Positions 33,985 through 43,720 are shown, numbered from the stretch's first letter. The stretch: DNA of 64,000 nucleotides from Actinocrinis sp035653575 (GCF_035653575.1 NZ_DASRBQ010000003.1:1-64000), one strand, 5' to 3'. Translations and numbers: made by a program. Notes: generated by a model not told the origin, from the letters alone.

Positions 33985-35646
33985 ATGAGATCTAGATGGC
34001 GCGCGGTATCCACCCTGGTCCTGGCCCCCGTTCTGGCCGCGGCCGCGGCCTGCGGGAGCGGGGGCTCCGGCTCCTCGGCAAGCTCCGGACCCAGCGGCGT
34101 GCTCACCGTCTCCGGTTCTTCCAACCCCTTCACGGCCAACTTCAACCCGTACTCGCCGAGCGTGGTCATCGGCACCATCGGGATGATCTACGAGCCGCTG
34201 ATGTTCTTCAACACCGCCAAGGCCGGCGACGTGCAGCCGTGGCTCGCCCAGTCCTACAGCTGGAACTCCGACGGCACCGCGATCACCTTCAAGCTGCGCT
34301 CCGGCGTCACCTGGAACGACGGCAAGCCGTTCACCGCCGCCGACGTCGCCTACACCTTCAACCTGGACACCGACAGCGCGCTCAACACCAACGGCCTGCC
34401 GGTGAAGGACGCCGTAGCGAACGGCACCGACTCGGTGACGATCAACTTCACCAAGCCCGCGTATCAGGACCTGGTCTACATCGCGGACAAGACGATGATC
34501 CTGCCGCAGCACATCTGGTCCACCGTCGGCGACAAGAAGACCTGGACCAACCCGAAGCCGGTCGGCACCGGGGCGTGGATCCCGAGCAAGGTCAACAGCC
34601 AGGTGATGGAGTTCACCGCCAACCCGCACTACTACCTGCCGAACACGCCGCACTTCAAGACCGTCCGGTTCCTCGAGTACAGCGCCAACAGCACGGCCGA
34701 CCAGGCCATCGAGTCCGGCTCCGTGGACTGGTCCGGCGGCTTCATCCCGGACATCAAGAAGAACTACCTGGCCAAGAACGCGAAGTACGCGGTCGAGGAC
34801 ATCCCGCTCTCGGTGACCTACCTGGTGCCGAACTACAAGCAGGGCCCGACCGCGGACAAGGCGGTGCGCCAGGCGATCAGCCAGGCCATCGACCGCGACT
34901 TCATCAGCCAGTCCGTCTACAACGGCTACGCCCCGCCGGTCAATCCGATGGACCTGCTGACCCCGAACTTCAACAGCATCCTGGATCCGAGCCTGGCCGA
35001 CCAGAAGTTCGCAAAGCCCGACCCCGCCGCCGCAAAGGCGACCCTCCAGGCGGCCGGCTACACCCTCGGCTCGGACAACGTCTTCCGCGACAAGGCGGGC
35101 AAGCCGCTGGACATCTCGATCAAGGTGGTCACCGGCTGGTCCGACTACATCAGCATCCTGCAGATCGTGGAGCAGGAGCTGGCCGCGGTGGGGATCAAGG
35201 TGGACGGGCAGGCCGAGGCGTACAACGCGTGGCTGCAGGACCAGAACTCCGGCAACTTCCAGCTGATGATCGACAACTTCGGCTACACCTCGGACCCGTA
35301 CACCTACTACAACCAGCTGCTCAACGGCTCGGTGGCCCCGCCGGTCGGCCAGGTGGACCAGTTCGGCGACTACGGCCGCTATGACGACCCGCAGGTCGAC
35401 TCGCTGCTCGCGGACATCGCCGGAACCTCGGACGCGGCCAAGCAGAAGCAGGACTTCTACCAGATCGAGCACCTGGTCGTGCAGGACATGCCGACCATCG
35501 CGCTGTTCGCCGCCCAGGACGAGATCGAGTTCAACGGCAACCACGTGAAGGACTTCCCGACCACGGACAACCCGTACGCCGCCCCGCCGATCTGGCTGCA
35601 GCCGGACGAGGGCTGGACGGCCCTGCACATCGCGCCCGCGAGCTGA
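33985..35646 (+). CDS. ABC substrate-binding lipoprotein, family 5
   Basis: Lipid-anchored extracellular solute receptor of the family 5 (dipeptide/oligopeptide) fold. A signal peptide ends in a lipobox at LAAAAAC, with Cys23 modified. The SBP_bac_5 hallmarks are AQSYSWNSDGTAITFKLRSG and VTWNDGKPFTAADVAYTFN (residues about 90-125), with WLQPDEGW near the C-terminus. Some family 5 receptors bind cello- or mannobiose and longer oligosaccharides rather than peptides (for example Thermotoga mannobiose receptors); the gene context favours a sugar here. It is first in a five-gene operon, 553 residues long. A promoter with operator 3 precedes it. Confidence 0.9.
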   Translation: MRSRWRAVSTLVLAPVLAAAAACGSGGSGSSASSGPSGVLTVSGSSNPFTANFNPYSPSVVIGTIGMIYEPLMFFNTAKAGDVQPWLAQSYSWNSDGTAITFKLRSGVTWNDGKPFTAADVAYTFNLDTDSALNTNGLPVKDAVANGTDSVTINFTKPAYQDLVYIADKTMILPQHIWSTVGDKKTWTNPKPVGTGAWIPSKVNSQVMEFTANPHYYLPNTPHFKTVRFLEYSANSTADQAIESGSVDWSGGFIPDIKKNYLAKNAKYAVEDIPLSVTYLVPNYKQGPTADKAVRQAISQAIDRDFISQSVYNGYAPPVNPMDLLTPNFNSILDPSLADQKFAKPDPAAAKATLQAAGYTLGSDNVFRDKAGKPLDISIKVVTGWSDYISILQIVEQELAAVGIKVDGQAEAYNAWLQDQNSGNFQLMIDNFGYTSDPYTYYNQLLNGSVAPPVGQVDQFGDYGRYDDPQVDSLLADIAGTSDAAKQKQDFYQIEHLVVQDMPTIALFAAQDEIEFNGNHVKDFPTTDNPYAAPPIWLQPDEGWTALHIAPAS

Positions 35647-35785
35647 CCTGACGCGGTCGCCGCGCAACGACGGCCGCGCGTCCCGGAACGCACATGCTCC
35701 CAAAGTGAAGCATGATCCTGATTTCGCAGGGTTCCGGGGCGCGCGCCGCCGCCGCGGCGGCGCACTACGAGTGAGGAGGCGGGGC

Positions 35786-36772
35786 GTGCGCCTGCGCTAT
35801 GTCGGCCGGAAACTCGGCTTCTACCTGGTGGCCGCGTGGATCGCGATCACCCTGAACTTCTTCCTGCCGCGGCTGATCCCCGGCGACCCGATCGCGGTCA
35901 TCATCAACAAGCAGTCCCAGACCGGCACCGTGCCGCCCGGCGAGGCCGATCAGCTGCGCAAGCTGCTCGGGCTCGGCTCCGGCAGCCTGATCAGCCAGTA
36001 CGGCCAGTACCTCGATTCCCTCGCGCATCTGCGCTTCGGCCTGTCCATCACGGTGTTCCCGACCCCGGTGATCGACCTGGTGCGGCAGGCGATCTTCTGG
36101 ACCCTGATCCTGGTGGGCATCGCCACCCTGCTCAGCTTCCTGCTCGGCATCGGCCTCGGCACGCTCGTCGGCTGGCGGCGCGGCAGCAAGCTGGAGGCGA
36201 TCGTGCCGGCCACCACGCTGCTGACCGCGGTGCCGTACTTCTGGCTGGCGCTGCTGCTGGTGTATCTGTTCGCGAACACCTGGCATCTGTTCCCGGCGCA
36301 GGGCGGCTACGACGTAACGCTGGATCCCGGCTGGAGCGGCCCGTTCATCTCCTCGGCGATTCAGCACTCGCTGTTACCCGCGATCACCCTCATCGTCGCG
36401 TCGATCGGCGGCTGGCTGCTGGGAATGCGCAACATGATGGTGGCGACCCTCGCCGAGGACTACGTGGTCGCGGCCGAGGCGAAGGGCCTGAGCTCGATGC
36501 GGGTCATGGTCCGGTACGCGGCCCGCAACGCGGTGCTGCCGAGCGTGTCAGGGTTCGCGGTCTCCATCGGCTTCGTGGTCACCGGGCAGATCGTGATGGA
36601 GCAGGTCTTCAACTACCCCGGCATCGGCAACCTGCTGTTCAACGCCGTGCAGAACCAGGACTACCCGCTCATGCAAGGCATCTTCCTGGCCATCAGCTTC
36701 GCCGTGCTCGGCGCGAATCTGCTGGTGGACCTGCTCTACGGCGTCATCGACCCGCGCACGAAGGAGGCCTGA
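35786..36772 (+). CDS. ABC importer permease, DppB-like
   Basis: Inner-membrane permease subunit, about six helices, of the oligopeptide/oligosaccharide type. It has the first helix LGFYLVAAWIAITLNFFLPRL, an EAA-loop region near EDYVVAAEAKGLSSMRVMVR, and FNYPGIGNLLFNAVQNQDYP near the end, all typical of DppB. The start is the GTG at 35786, preceded by GAGGAGG; the open frame from 35705 would add 27 Arg-rich residues. Protein length is 328 residues. It pairs with the next gene (DppC-like) and lies 139 bp behind the receptor gene. Confidence 0.9.
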   Translation: MRLRYVGRKLGFYLVAAWIAITLNFFLPRLIPGDPIAVIINKQSQTGTVPPGEADQLRKLLGLGSGSLISQYGQYLDSLAHLRFGLSITVFPTPVIDLVRQAIFWTLILVGIATLLSFLLGIGLGTLVGWRRGSKLEAIVPATTLLTAVPYFWLALLLVYLFANTWHLFPAQGGYDVTLDPGWSGPFISSAIQHSLLPAITLIVASIGGWLLGMRNMMVATLAEDYVVAAEAKGLSSMRVMVRYAARNAVLPSVSGFAVSIGFVVTGQIVMEQVFNYPGIGNLLFNAVQNQDYPLMQGIFLAISFAVLGANLLVDLLYGVIDPRTKEA

Positions 36773-36773
36773 G

Positions 36774-37730
36774 GTGTCGGCCACGGTCACTACTCAGCTG
36801 GTAGAGGCGCCGGCTGAAACCGCCGCACGCGGCACCGGCCTGCTGCGTACCGCGCTGCGCTCCCGGCGCCTGATCGCAGGGCTCTGCATCGTCGGCTTCT
36901 TCATCCTGCTCGGGGCGATCGGGCCGCTGTTCCTCGGCAATCCGAACCTGGTCAGCACGGACCGGGCCGCCGGGCCGTCCGCCGCGCACTGGTTCGGCAC
37001 CACGGACATCGGACAGGACGTGTTCTCGCAGACCGTGGTGGGAACCCGCGCCACCCTGGAGATCGGCGCGGCGGCCGGCCTGGTCGCGACCGCGATCTCG
37101 GTGATCATCGGGATCGGCGGCGGCTACGCGGGCGGCTGGGTGGACGAGATCCTCGCCCTGATCTCCAACGTGGCCCTGGTGATCCCGACCCTGCCGCTGG
37201 TCATCGTGGTGGCCGCGTTCGTGAAGAACACCGGCCTGCTGCCGACCGTGTTCGTGATCGCGATGACCGCCTGGGCCGCCTCGGCCCGGGTGCTGCGCGG
37301 GCAGACACTCTCGATCCGCAACCGCGACTACGTGCTCGCCTCCAAAGCCCTCGGCGAACCGGTCTGGCGGATCGTGCTCGTGGAGATCCTGCCGAACGAG
37401 CTGCCGATCATCGTCTCGCAGTTCCTGTTCTCGATGATCTTCGCGATCCTCGCCCAGGCCGGCCTCGCCTTCCTCGGATTGCAGAGCCCTGACCTGCTCA
37501 CCTGGGGCAACACGCTGTACTTCGCCCAGAACGCCGAGGCGCTCTCCTCCGGCGACTGGTGGTGGTTCGCGCCGCCGGGCCTGTGCATCGCCCTGCTCGG
37601 CGCGGGCCTTGCCCTGATCAATTTCGGGCTCGACGAACTGCTCAACCCGCGGCTGCGCGTGTACCGCGAACCCCGCGGCCGGCGCGCGAACAAGCTCAGC
37701 CCGGTAGCCGGAACGGAGACGCAGCAGTGA
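36774..37730 (+). CDS. ABC importer permease, DppC-like
   Basis: Second permease subunit of the importer, 318 residues. The typical pattern is an N-terminal anchor (LIAGLCIVGFFILLGAIGPL), then AHWFGTTDIGQDVFSQTVVGTR (quoted only in part: WFGTTDIGQDVFS), and an EAA loop at SIRNRDYVLASKALGEPVW. A GTG at 36774 starts 2 nt after the stop of the preceding permease, with AGGAGG just upstream, so expression is coupled. The stop overlaps the start of the ATPase gene (GTGA, 37727-37730). Confidence 0.9.
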   Translation: MSATVTTQLVEAPAETAARGTGLLRTALRSRRLIAGLCIVGFFILLGAIGPLFLGNPNLVSTDRAAGPSAAHWFGTTDIGQDVFSQTVVGTRATLEIGAAAGLVATAISVIIGIGGGYAGGWVDEILALISNVALVIPTLPLVIVVAAFVKNTGLLPTVFVIAMTAWAASARVLRGQTLSIRNRDYVLASKALGEPVWRIVLVEILPNELPIIVSQFLFSMIFAILAQAGLAFLGLQSPDLLTWGNTLYFAQNAEALSSGDWWWFAPPGLCIALLGAGLALINFGLDELLNPRLRVYREPRGRRANKLSPVAGTETQQ

Positions 37731-38827
37731 TCACGAAGACCGGAACCGAGGCGCCGCACGGCTTCGCCGGCCTCGGCACCGACCTGGTGTTGCGCGCGAG
37801 CAACGTGAGCGTCGAATACGCTGGAAGCCGCCCGACCCGGGCCGTGCGCGACGTGTCGCTGGAGCTGCGGCGCGGCGAAGTGCTCGGCATCGTCGGCGAG
37901 AGCGGCTGCGGTAAGTCAACCTTCGCATACGCGCTGACCCGGATGCTGCGGCCGCCGGCCCGGATGACCGCCGGCGTCGTGGAGTATTTCAGCCGCGACG
38001 GCGAGAGTGTCGACCTGGCCACCCTGGACGGCGACCGGCTGCGCGAGTTCCGCTGGAACAAGGTCTCGATGGTGTTCCAGAGCGCGATGAACGCACTGAA
38101 CCCGGTGACCAGCATCGGCAGCCAGATGGACGACATCTTCCGCACGCACCGGCCGGGCATGGACAAGGCCGCGCGCCGCGCCCGCTCCGGCGAACTGCTG
38201 GAGATGGTGGGCATCGATCCAAGGCGGCTGCGCTCCTTCCCGCACGAGCTGTCCGGCGGTATGCGCCAGCGCGTGGTGATCGCGATGGCACTGGTCCTGG
38301 AGCCGGAGGTCGTGGTCATGGACGAGCCGACCACGGCTCTCGACGTGCTGGTGCAGCGGGAGATCCTGGACGAGATCGAGCGGCTGCGCGCCGAGCTCGG
38401 CTTCTCAGTGATCTTCATCACCCACGATCTGGCGCTGCTGCTGGAGATCAGCGACCGGCTCGCCGTGATGTACGCCGGCCAGGTGATCGAGTACGCCCCG
38501 GCCGAGCAGGTCGCCGCCTCGCCGCTGCACCCGTATACCAGGGGCCTGCTCCGCTCGTTCCCGGACCTGCGCGGGGAGCGGCGCGAGATGCACGGCATCC
38601 CGGGCAGTCCGCCGGACCTGCGCACGACGCTGGCCGGCTGTCCGTTCGCGCCGCGCTGCGAATCGGTATTCGACCCCTGCCACCAGATCACCCCGCCGCT
38701 GCGAGCGCCGGCCGGCGCCTGGCCGGTGGCCTGCCATCTGCACGACCCGCGTTACGCCGGCGGGCTTCCTGGCGGCGCTGAGGGCTCGACCAGCACCGCC
38801 GAAACAGCCGAGGAGGACAGGCGATGA
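37727..38827 (+). CDS. ABC importer ATPase, DppD-like
   Basis: Cytoplasmic ATPase subunit that powers the importer. Walker A is GESGCGKS at residues 57-64, the signature is LSGGMRQRV at about 180, Walker B is VVVMDEPTTALD, and the switch His lies in ITHDLALL. The C-terminal region has the Cys-rich oligopeptide ATPase motif (GCPFAPRCESVFDPCHQITP). The GTG at 37727 overlaps the permease stop. The longer frame from 37559 lies over the permease gene and is a shadow. Length 366 residues. Confidence 0.9.
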   Translation: MITKTGTEAPHGFAGLGTDLVLRASNVSVEYAGSRPTRAVRDVSLELRRGEVLGIVGESGCGKSTFAYALTRMLRPPARMTAGVVEYFSRDGESVDLATLDGDRLREFRWNKVSMVFQSAMNALNPVTSIGSQMDDIFRTHRPGMDKAARRARSGELLEMVGIDPRRLRSFPHELSGGMRQRVVIAMALVLEPEVVVMDEPTTALDVLVQREILDEIERLRAELGFSVIFITHDLALLLEISDRLAVMYAGQVIEYAPAEQVAASPLHPYTRGLLRSFPDLRGERREMHGIPGSPPDLRTTLAGCPFAPRCESVFDPCHQITPPLRAPAGAWPVACHLHDPRYAGGLPGGAEGSTSTAETAEEDRR

Positions 38828-39870
38828 GCGCGCTTACCGTCACCGACCTGACCGTCGACTATCGCCAGCACGGCGGCCGCTTGCGCGCGGTGGAGGGTCT
38901 CTCCTTCGCGCTCGAGCCCGGCCAGACCCTCGCCCTGGTGGGGGAGAGCGGCAGTGGAAAGTCCACCGTCGTCAGGACCCTGAGCCGCTTCGTGAAGCCC
39001 AGCGCGGGCGAGATCGTGCTGCCTGACCTCGCCGGCGGTGCGGGGCGACTGGGCCGCCGCGCCGAACGCAAGGCCTATCACAAGGCCATGCAGCTGGTCT
39101 TCCAGGACCCGTTCGCCTCGCTCAACCCGATGCACACGGTCGCGCACCACCTACGCCGGCCGCTGCTGCTGCACGGCGGCTACCGGCGCGGCCCGAAACT
39201 CGACGCCGCAGTGCTCGACCTGCTGCGCTCGGTCAACCTGACCCCGCCCGAAGACGTGGCCGGCAAGCATCCGCACGAGCTGTCCGGCGGCCAGCGCCAG
39301 CGCGTCGCCATCGCGCGTGCCCTCGCCACCAACCCCAAGGTGCTGCTGGCCGACGAACCGGTGTCAATGCTCGACGTCTCGATCCGCCTGGAGATCCTCA
39401 ATCTGCTCGACCGGCTGAAACGGGACCGCGACCTCGCGCTGCTCTATGTCACGCACGACCTGGCCACCGCGCGGCACTTCTCCTCGCAGATCATGGTCAT
39501 GTATCGCGGCGAGGTGGTGGAACGCGGGCCGAGCGATGAGGTGATCCTGCATCCGGCGCATCCGTACACGCAGATGCTCGCCTCCGCGGCGCCGGACCCG
39601 ACGCTGACCCGCTCGAAGCTGGCCGAGGCGCGGGCGCAGCGGGCCCGGGCCCGCGACTCGCGCGCCGCGGAGCACCGGGAATCAGCGCTCGATCAGGGCT
39701 GCCGGTTCCGCAGCCGGTGCCCCTTCGCGATGGCGGTCTGCGCGACCCGGCCGCCGGACCTGCCGGCGGTGAAGGGCGCCGTGAACGGCTCGGCGGCGGG
39801 GCATGTCGCACGCTGCTGGCTGCTTGACGAGTCGGCGGCGGCCGCACCTGCCGCCGACTCGTCGAACTAA
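38824..39870 (+). CDS. ABC importer ATPase, DppF-like
   Basis: Second ATPase of the importer, 348 residues. Walker A is GESGSGKS at 40-47, the signature is LSGGQRQRV, Walker B is VLLADEPVSMLDVS, and the switch His lies in VTHDL. The C-terminus carries the same Cys-rich oligo-substrate motif (GCRFRSRCPFAMAVCATRPP). The ATG overlaps the preceding stop (ATGA). It closes the importer operon; a terminator hairpin lies 30 bp downstream. Confidence 0.9.
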   Translation: MSALTVTDLTVDYRQHGGRLRAVEGLSFALEPGQTLALVGESGSGKSTVVRTLSRFVKPSAGEIVLPDLAGGAGRLGRRAERKAYHKAMQLVFQDPFASLNPMHTVAHHLRRPLLLHGGYRRGPKLDAAVLDLLRSVNLTPPEDVAGKHPHELSGGQRQRVAIARALATNPKVLLADEPVSMLDVSIRLEILNLLDRLKRDRDLALLYVTHDLATARHFSSQIMVMYRGEVVERGPSDEVILHPAHPYTQMLASAAPDPTLTRSKLAEARAQRARARDSRAAEHRESALDQGCRFRSRCPFAMAVCATRPPDLPAVKGAVNGSAAGHVARCWLLDESAAAAPAADSSN

Positions 39871-39900
39871 CAGGGTTCTTAGCCTCGATTTGCGTTACAC

Positions 39901-39929
39901 CGGCCCGGCGCCGTCACGACGCCGGGCCG
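39901..39929. terminator. Terminator between importer operon and deacetylase
   Basis: CGGCCCGGCG and CGCCGGGCCG form a perfect 10-bp stem with a 9-nt loop, in the gap between convergent genes. Confidence 0.8.
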
Positions 39930-39942
39930 ACGTCCGGGTGAA

Positions 39943-40914
39943 CTACTTGGTCACCTCGGCGGCGAACGAGAACGCGCGCGGCGTGTGGTGCGCCTGTCCG
40001 CCTTCGTGGCCGTTGTACGTGTAGACCGCGATGTCCTTAGGCCCGGCGTAGTGGTTGTAGGACGCGTACACGGTGGACGGCGGGCAGATGTCGTCCATCA
40101 GCGCGACCGAGTACAGCGCCGGGGCGGTCGCCCGCGCCGCGAAGTTCAGCCCGTCGAAGTAAGACAGGGTCCTGAACACCTGCTCCACCTTGTCCCGGTG
40201 CACCTTACAGAAGTTGGCGATCTCCTTGTACGGATAGCCGTCCGTGATCTCGGTCGCGCGCCGGAAGTGCTGGAGGAAAGGCACGTCGGTGAGCACCCCG
40301 GCCAGGTCGTTCACCAGACCCGCGACCGCGAGCGACAGGCCGCCGCCCTGGCTGCCGCCGTGCACGACGATGCGCGAACCGTCGACGTACGGATGCGTCC
40401 GCGCCGCCTCGACCGCGCGTACCGCGTCGGTGTAGAGCCGGCGGTAGTAGTAAGTCCCCGGCGCGAGGATTCCGCGCGTCATCACGCCCGGATATGCCGG
40501 GCCGTTGCCGTCGCCGAAGTCGTCCGGGGTGTCGCCGACCGACCACGAGGCGCCCTGTCCGCGCGTGTCCATGATGAAGTGCGCGTAGCCGGCGCTCGCC
40601 CACAGCAGCCGCTCGAAATGCAGGCCGCGTCCGCCGCCGTAGCCGATGTACTCGACGATGGTGGGCAGCGGGCCGCTCGCCGAGGCCGGGTAAAGCATCC
40701 AGCCCTTGATGGGTTGGCCGCCGAAGCCGCGGAACGTCACGTCCTCGACCACGACGGTGTTCAGCTGGCTCTCTACCGGCTCGAACGCCGCGTCGATCGG
40801 GTGCGAGCGCGCCGAGGCGAGGGTGTCGGCCCAGAAGGCCGCGAAGTCGTCGGGTTCAGTGCGGGATGGAACGTATTCGACGAGCTCGTCGAGGTCCTTG
40901 TCTACGAACGCCAT
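39943..40914 (-). CDS. Acetyl xylan esterase/cephalosporin-C deacetylase family hydrolase
   Basis: Serine carboxylesterase of the AXE1 (carbohydrate esterase 7) family that removes acetyl groups from small acetylated sugars and also from cephalosporin C. Visible marks are the RGQG motif (MDTRGQGAS), the nucleophile in HGGSQGG, DDICPPS with the catalytic Asp region (LMDDICPPSTVYA) and the C-terminal His in YNGHEGG. With 323 residues and no signal peptide it is cytoplasmic, matching a role on imported oligosaccharides. It starts 2 bp after the homocysteine methyltransferase stop on the same strand, so it is probably co-transcribed with it, and it is convergent with the importer. Confidence 0.9.
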   Translation of the reverse strand: MAFVDKDLDELVEYVPSRTEPDDFAAFWADTLASARSHPIDAAFEPVESQLNTVVVEDVTFRGFGGQPIKGWMLYPASASGPLPTIVEYIGYGGGRGLHFERLLWASAGYAHFIMDTRGQGASWSVGDTPDDFGDGNGPAYPGVMTRGILAPGTYYYRRLYTDAVRAVEAARTHPYVDGSRIVVHGGSQGGGLSLAVAGLVNDLAGVLTDVPFLQHFRRATEITDGYPYKEIANFCKVHRDKVEQVFRTLSYFDGLNFAARATAPALYSVALMDDICPPSTVYASYNHYAGPKDIAVYTYNGHEGGQAHHTPRAFSFAAEVTK

Positions 40915-40916
40915 GT

Positions 40917-41867
40917 TCAGACCTTACCGGTGGGCTGCGCTGCTGGGATACACCCTTTCAGCGCTTGCGCTACCGCGCTGATTCCCACCGGACCGACCCG
41001 GCAACAGCCTCCGATCAGGCGCGCACCCGCGCGGACCCAGGACTCGACCAGGCCCGCGTCGAATGTATTCGATCCCTGCCACGTATGCGCCGCCGCGTCC
41101 CAGGATTCGCCGCTGTTGGGATAGACGACCACTGGCTTACCCGTCACGGCAGCGGCGATTTCCACGGCGGGCGCGACATCCTGCGGCGCGCAGCAGTTGA
41201 CCCCGATCGCAAGGATCGAATCGACCGACGCGGCGAGCTCGAAGGCCTCGGCGAGCGGCTGCCCGGCCCGGGTGCGCGATCCGCAGATCGTGTAGGAGAG
41301 CCAGCTCGGCAGCCCGAGCGAGCCGACCACCCGTAGCATCGCCTCGGCCTCGTCGGTATCCGGGACGGTCTCCAGCGCGAGCACGTCGGGGGCGGCCGCG
41401 GCCAGCGCCTCGATGCGCGACCGGTGGAAGCCTTCGAGCTGCGCGACTGTCAGCCCATAGCGCCCGCGATACTCCGAGCCGTCCGCGAGCACCGCGCCGT
41501 AAGGGCCGACCGACGCCGCGACGTAACGCGGTCGCTGCGCGTCGCGGAAGTCTTCAGCGGCACGCCGCGCCAACTCGACGCTGAGGCCGAACAGCCTCGC
41601 AGCCTCGTCGCGCGAGAATCCCTTACGGGCAAAGCCATCGAAGCTCGCCTGATAGCTGGAGCTGATGGCCACCTGCGCGCCCGCCGCGAAGTAGGCCGCG
41701 TGCGCCGCGACGATGGCCGACGGATCATCCGCGAGCAGCCGCGCGGACCACAGCGCGTCCGAAAGATCGTGCCCCGCGGCTTCGAGCTGATTGGACATCC
41801 CGCCGTCGAGCACCATCGGCCCGGCAGCCAGCGCCTGCGCCAGCGATGGACGTGCGGGTGTGGTCAT
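40917..41867 (-). CDS. mmuM: Homocysteine S-methyltransferase
   Basis: Zn-dependent enzyme that methylates homocysteine, normally from S-methylmethionine, giving methionine. The Zn ligands are the Cys of AIGVNCCAP (one of the pair) and the CC of LIGGCCRVGP at about residue 290. The substrate-binding N-terminus is MVLDGGMSNQLEAAG. The 316-residue length is right for MmuM. It lies upstream of the deacetylase in a two-gene minus-strand unit, a pairing without clear metabolic logic. Confidence 0.88.
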   Translation of the reverse strand: MTTPARPSLAQALAAGPMVLDGGMSNQLEAAGHDLSDALWSARLLADDPSAIVAAHAAYFAAGAQVAISSSYQASFDGFARKGFSRDEAARLFGLSVELARRAAEDFRDAQRPRYVAASVGPYGAVLADGSEYRGRYGLTVAQLEGFHRSRIEALAAAAPDVLALETVPDTDEAEAMLRVVGSLGLPSWLSYTICGSRTRAGQPLAEAFELAASVDSILAIGVNCCAPQDVAPAVEIAAAVTGKPVVVYPNSGESWDAAAHTWQGSNTFDAGLVESWVRAGARLIGGCCRVGPVGISAVAQALKGCIPAAQPTGKV

Positions 41868-41970
41868 AGCTTGATCCTAAACCGGAACCGATCCCGCCTC
41901 GCGGTCTCGCTCGGCTGGGCAGCCATCCGATCGCCGCCTGTCCAGTTGAACGGGACGGGCGCGGGTTCGG

Positions 41971-43551
41971 CTAGTGCCGCTCGCTGCGCAGGTCCAGGCG
42001 GCGCATCACGCGGTCGACCAGCTCAGGGTCCGAGCCGGGTTCGGCGCGGGCCGCGAGCAGCTCCCGGCGGCCGGCCGCGATCATCTCCTGATCCAGCGCC
42101 TGCAGCCGCTTCACCTCGCCATAGCGCTTCTTCGCGGCCGCGCGCATCTCGTCGTCGACCGACTCGGGGAACGCCTGCGCCAGCCGCCCCTGGCGCCGGG
42201 TGGCCAGCCGGTCGTACAGCTCGTCCGGGACCGAGCCGTTCTCGGCCGCCGCGTTGAGCTGGCGCAGTTCGGCCTTCGCGACGCGGTACCAGAGCCGCTT
42301 CTCCGCCTCCCGCTCCGCCTGGTCATCCGCGTCGACCTTCAGCAGCCGCACCAGGACCGGCAGCGTCAGCCCCTGCACGACGAGGGTGAACAGGACCACC
42401 GCGAACGCGGTGAACAGCAGCGCGTCGCGGCCGGGGAACGCCTGCCCGCCGTTGATCGTGAGCGGGATCGCGAGCGCCAGCGCGACGGTCACCACGCCGC
42501 GCATCCCGGCCCACCACATGACCACGGTCTCGCGCATGGTGATCGGCTTGTCGTCGCCCTCGGCCCGGCCCATCCGGTTGGCCAGCCAGGCGGCCGGAAG
42601 CAGCCAGAGCAGCCGGGTGAAGACCACGACCGCGACCACGGCGAACGCGTCGCCGAGCAGCGAGGTCCACCGGTCGCCGACATCGCGCACGACCACGTAC
42701 AGCTCCTGGCCGATGAGCCCGAACGCGAAGCCGGTCACCAGCAGCTCGACGATGTCCCAGAACGCCGTGCCTACCAGCCGATAGGCCACGTCGTCGGCGT
42801 CGATCTTGTCGGAGAGGTAGAGCCCGTACACGAGCACCGCGAGCACGCCGGAGCCGTGCAGATGGTCGGCCGCCACGTACGCCGCCGTCGGGATCAGCAG
42901 GCTGAGACTCACCTGCAGCGTCGCGTCGCCGAGCAGGCCCATCGCCCGGTTCGAGCACCAGCCGAGCACCAGGCCGACCGCCACCGCGATGACCGCGGAC
43001 AGGGCGAACTCGCCGAGCGCTTCCCAGCCGGAGAAGTGGTGCGAGACCACTGAGCTGACTGCAACGCTGTAGATGACGACCGCGGTCACGTCATTGAACA
43101 GGCCCTCGGTCTCCAGGGTGCTGATGAGCCGGCGCGGCAGGCTCAGATCCCCGGCCACCGCGGTGGCCGCGACCGGATCCGGCGGCGAGATGAGCGCGCC
43201 GAGCAGCACCGCCACGCCGATCGGCATGCCCGGGTTCAGCACGCTGAACACCCCGGCCACGGCCGCCGTGGTCACCAGCACCAGCAGGATCGCGAGCAGC
43301 AGCACGGTGCGCCAGCTCGCCTTGAACTGCCGCCAGTGGGTGCGCCTTGCCGCGGCGAACAGCAGCGGCGGCAGCACCAGCGGCAGGATCAGGTCCGGGC
43401 GCAGATTCGGGTTCGGCACCTGCGGCAGCAGCGCCATCGCGGCGCCGAACAGGGTCATCAGCACGGGGGAGGGAAGCCCGATCCGGCGGCCGATCGGCAC
43501 GGAGAAGATGGTGGCCAGGCCGATCGCGAACAGAATGGTCAGTTGGTCCAT
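41971..43551 (-). CDS. CPA1 family Na+/H+ antiporter
   Basis: Inner-membrane monovalent cation/proton antiporter, 526 residues. About twelve hydrophobic segments occupy residues 1-400. The motif ALISPPDPVAATAVAGDL and the partner EGLFNDVTAVVIYSVA carry the transport aspartates typical of CPA1. WWAGMRGVVTVALALAIPL follows near residue 345. The C-terminal tail of about 125 residues is charged, and helical stretches there (EREAEKRLWYRVAKAELRQL) suggest a cytoplasmic regulatory domain. An AGGAGG ribosome site lies 9 nt before the ATG at 43551. It stands alone between the mmuM operon and the MFS gene. Confidence 0.9.
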   Translation of the reverse strand: MDQLTILFAIGLATIFSVPIGRRIGLPSPVLMTLFGAAMALLPQVPNPNLRPDLILPLVLPPLLFAAARRTHWRQFKASWRTVLLLAILLVLVTTAAVAGVFSVLNPGMPIGVAVLLGALISPPDPVAATAVAGDLSLPRRLISTLETEGLFNDVTAVVIYSVAVSSVVSHHFSGWEALGEFALSAVIAVAVGLVLGWCSNRAMGLLGDATLQVSLSLLIPTAAYVAADHLHGSGVLAVLVYGLYLSDKIDADDVAYRLVGTAFWDIVELLVTGFAFGLIGQELYVVVRDVGDRWTSLLGDAFAVVAVVVFTRLLWLLPAAWLANRMGRAEGDDKPITMRETVVMWWAGMRGVVTVALALAIPLTINGGQAFPGRDALLFTAFAVVLFTLVVQGLTLPVLVRLLKVDADDQAEREAEKRLWYRVAKAELRQLNAAAENGSVPDELYDRLATRRQGRLAQAFPESVDDEMRAAAKKRYGEVKRLQALDQEMIAAGRRELLAARAEPGSDPELVDRVMRRLDLRSERH

Positions 43552-43682
43552 GCGGGCTCCTCCTGTCGGGCCGGGCGGGAGCGTGCCCCGTTGGCCGGTT
43601 CGGCGGGATACCCGTGATGCTATCCGGATGGTGGTTTTCTAGGGGGAATTGTCCGCAGGCGGGACGCGGGGCGCTGAAGGTT

Positions 43683-43720
43683 CGGTGCCCGTCCGCCCGT
43701 GCGGAGGCGGACGGGCACCG
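43683..43720. terminator. Terminator after the MFS gene
   Basis: CGGTGCCCGTCCGCC and GGCGGACGGGCACCG form a perfect 15-bp stem with an 8-nt loop, 26 bp beyond the MFS stop on the minus strand. Confidence 0.85.

Noticed and set aside
40915..40935. CTTACCGGTGG near the deacetylase start as a fourth LacI operator.
   Set aside because: It lacks the flanking symmetry of the other three and lies in the end of the mmuM coding region.
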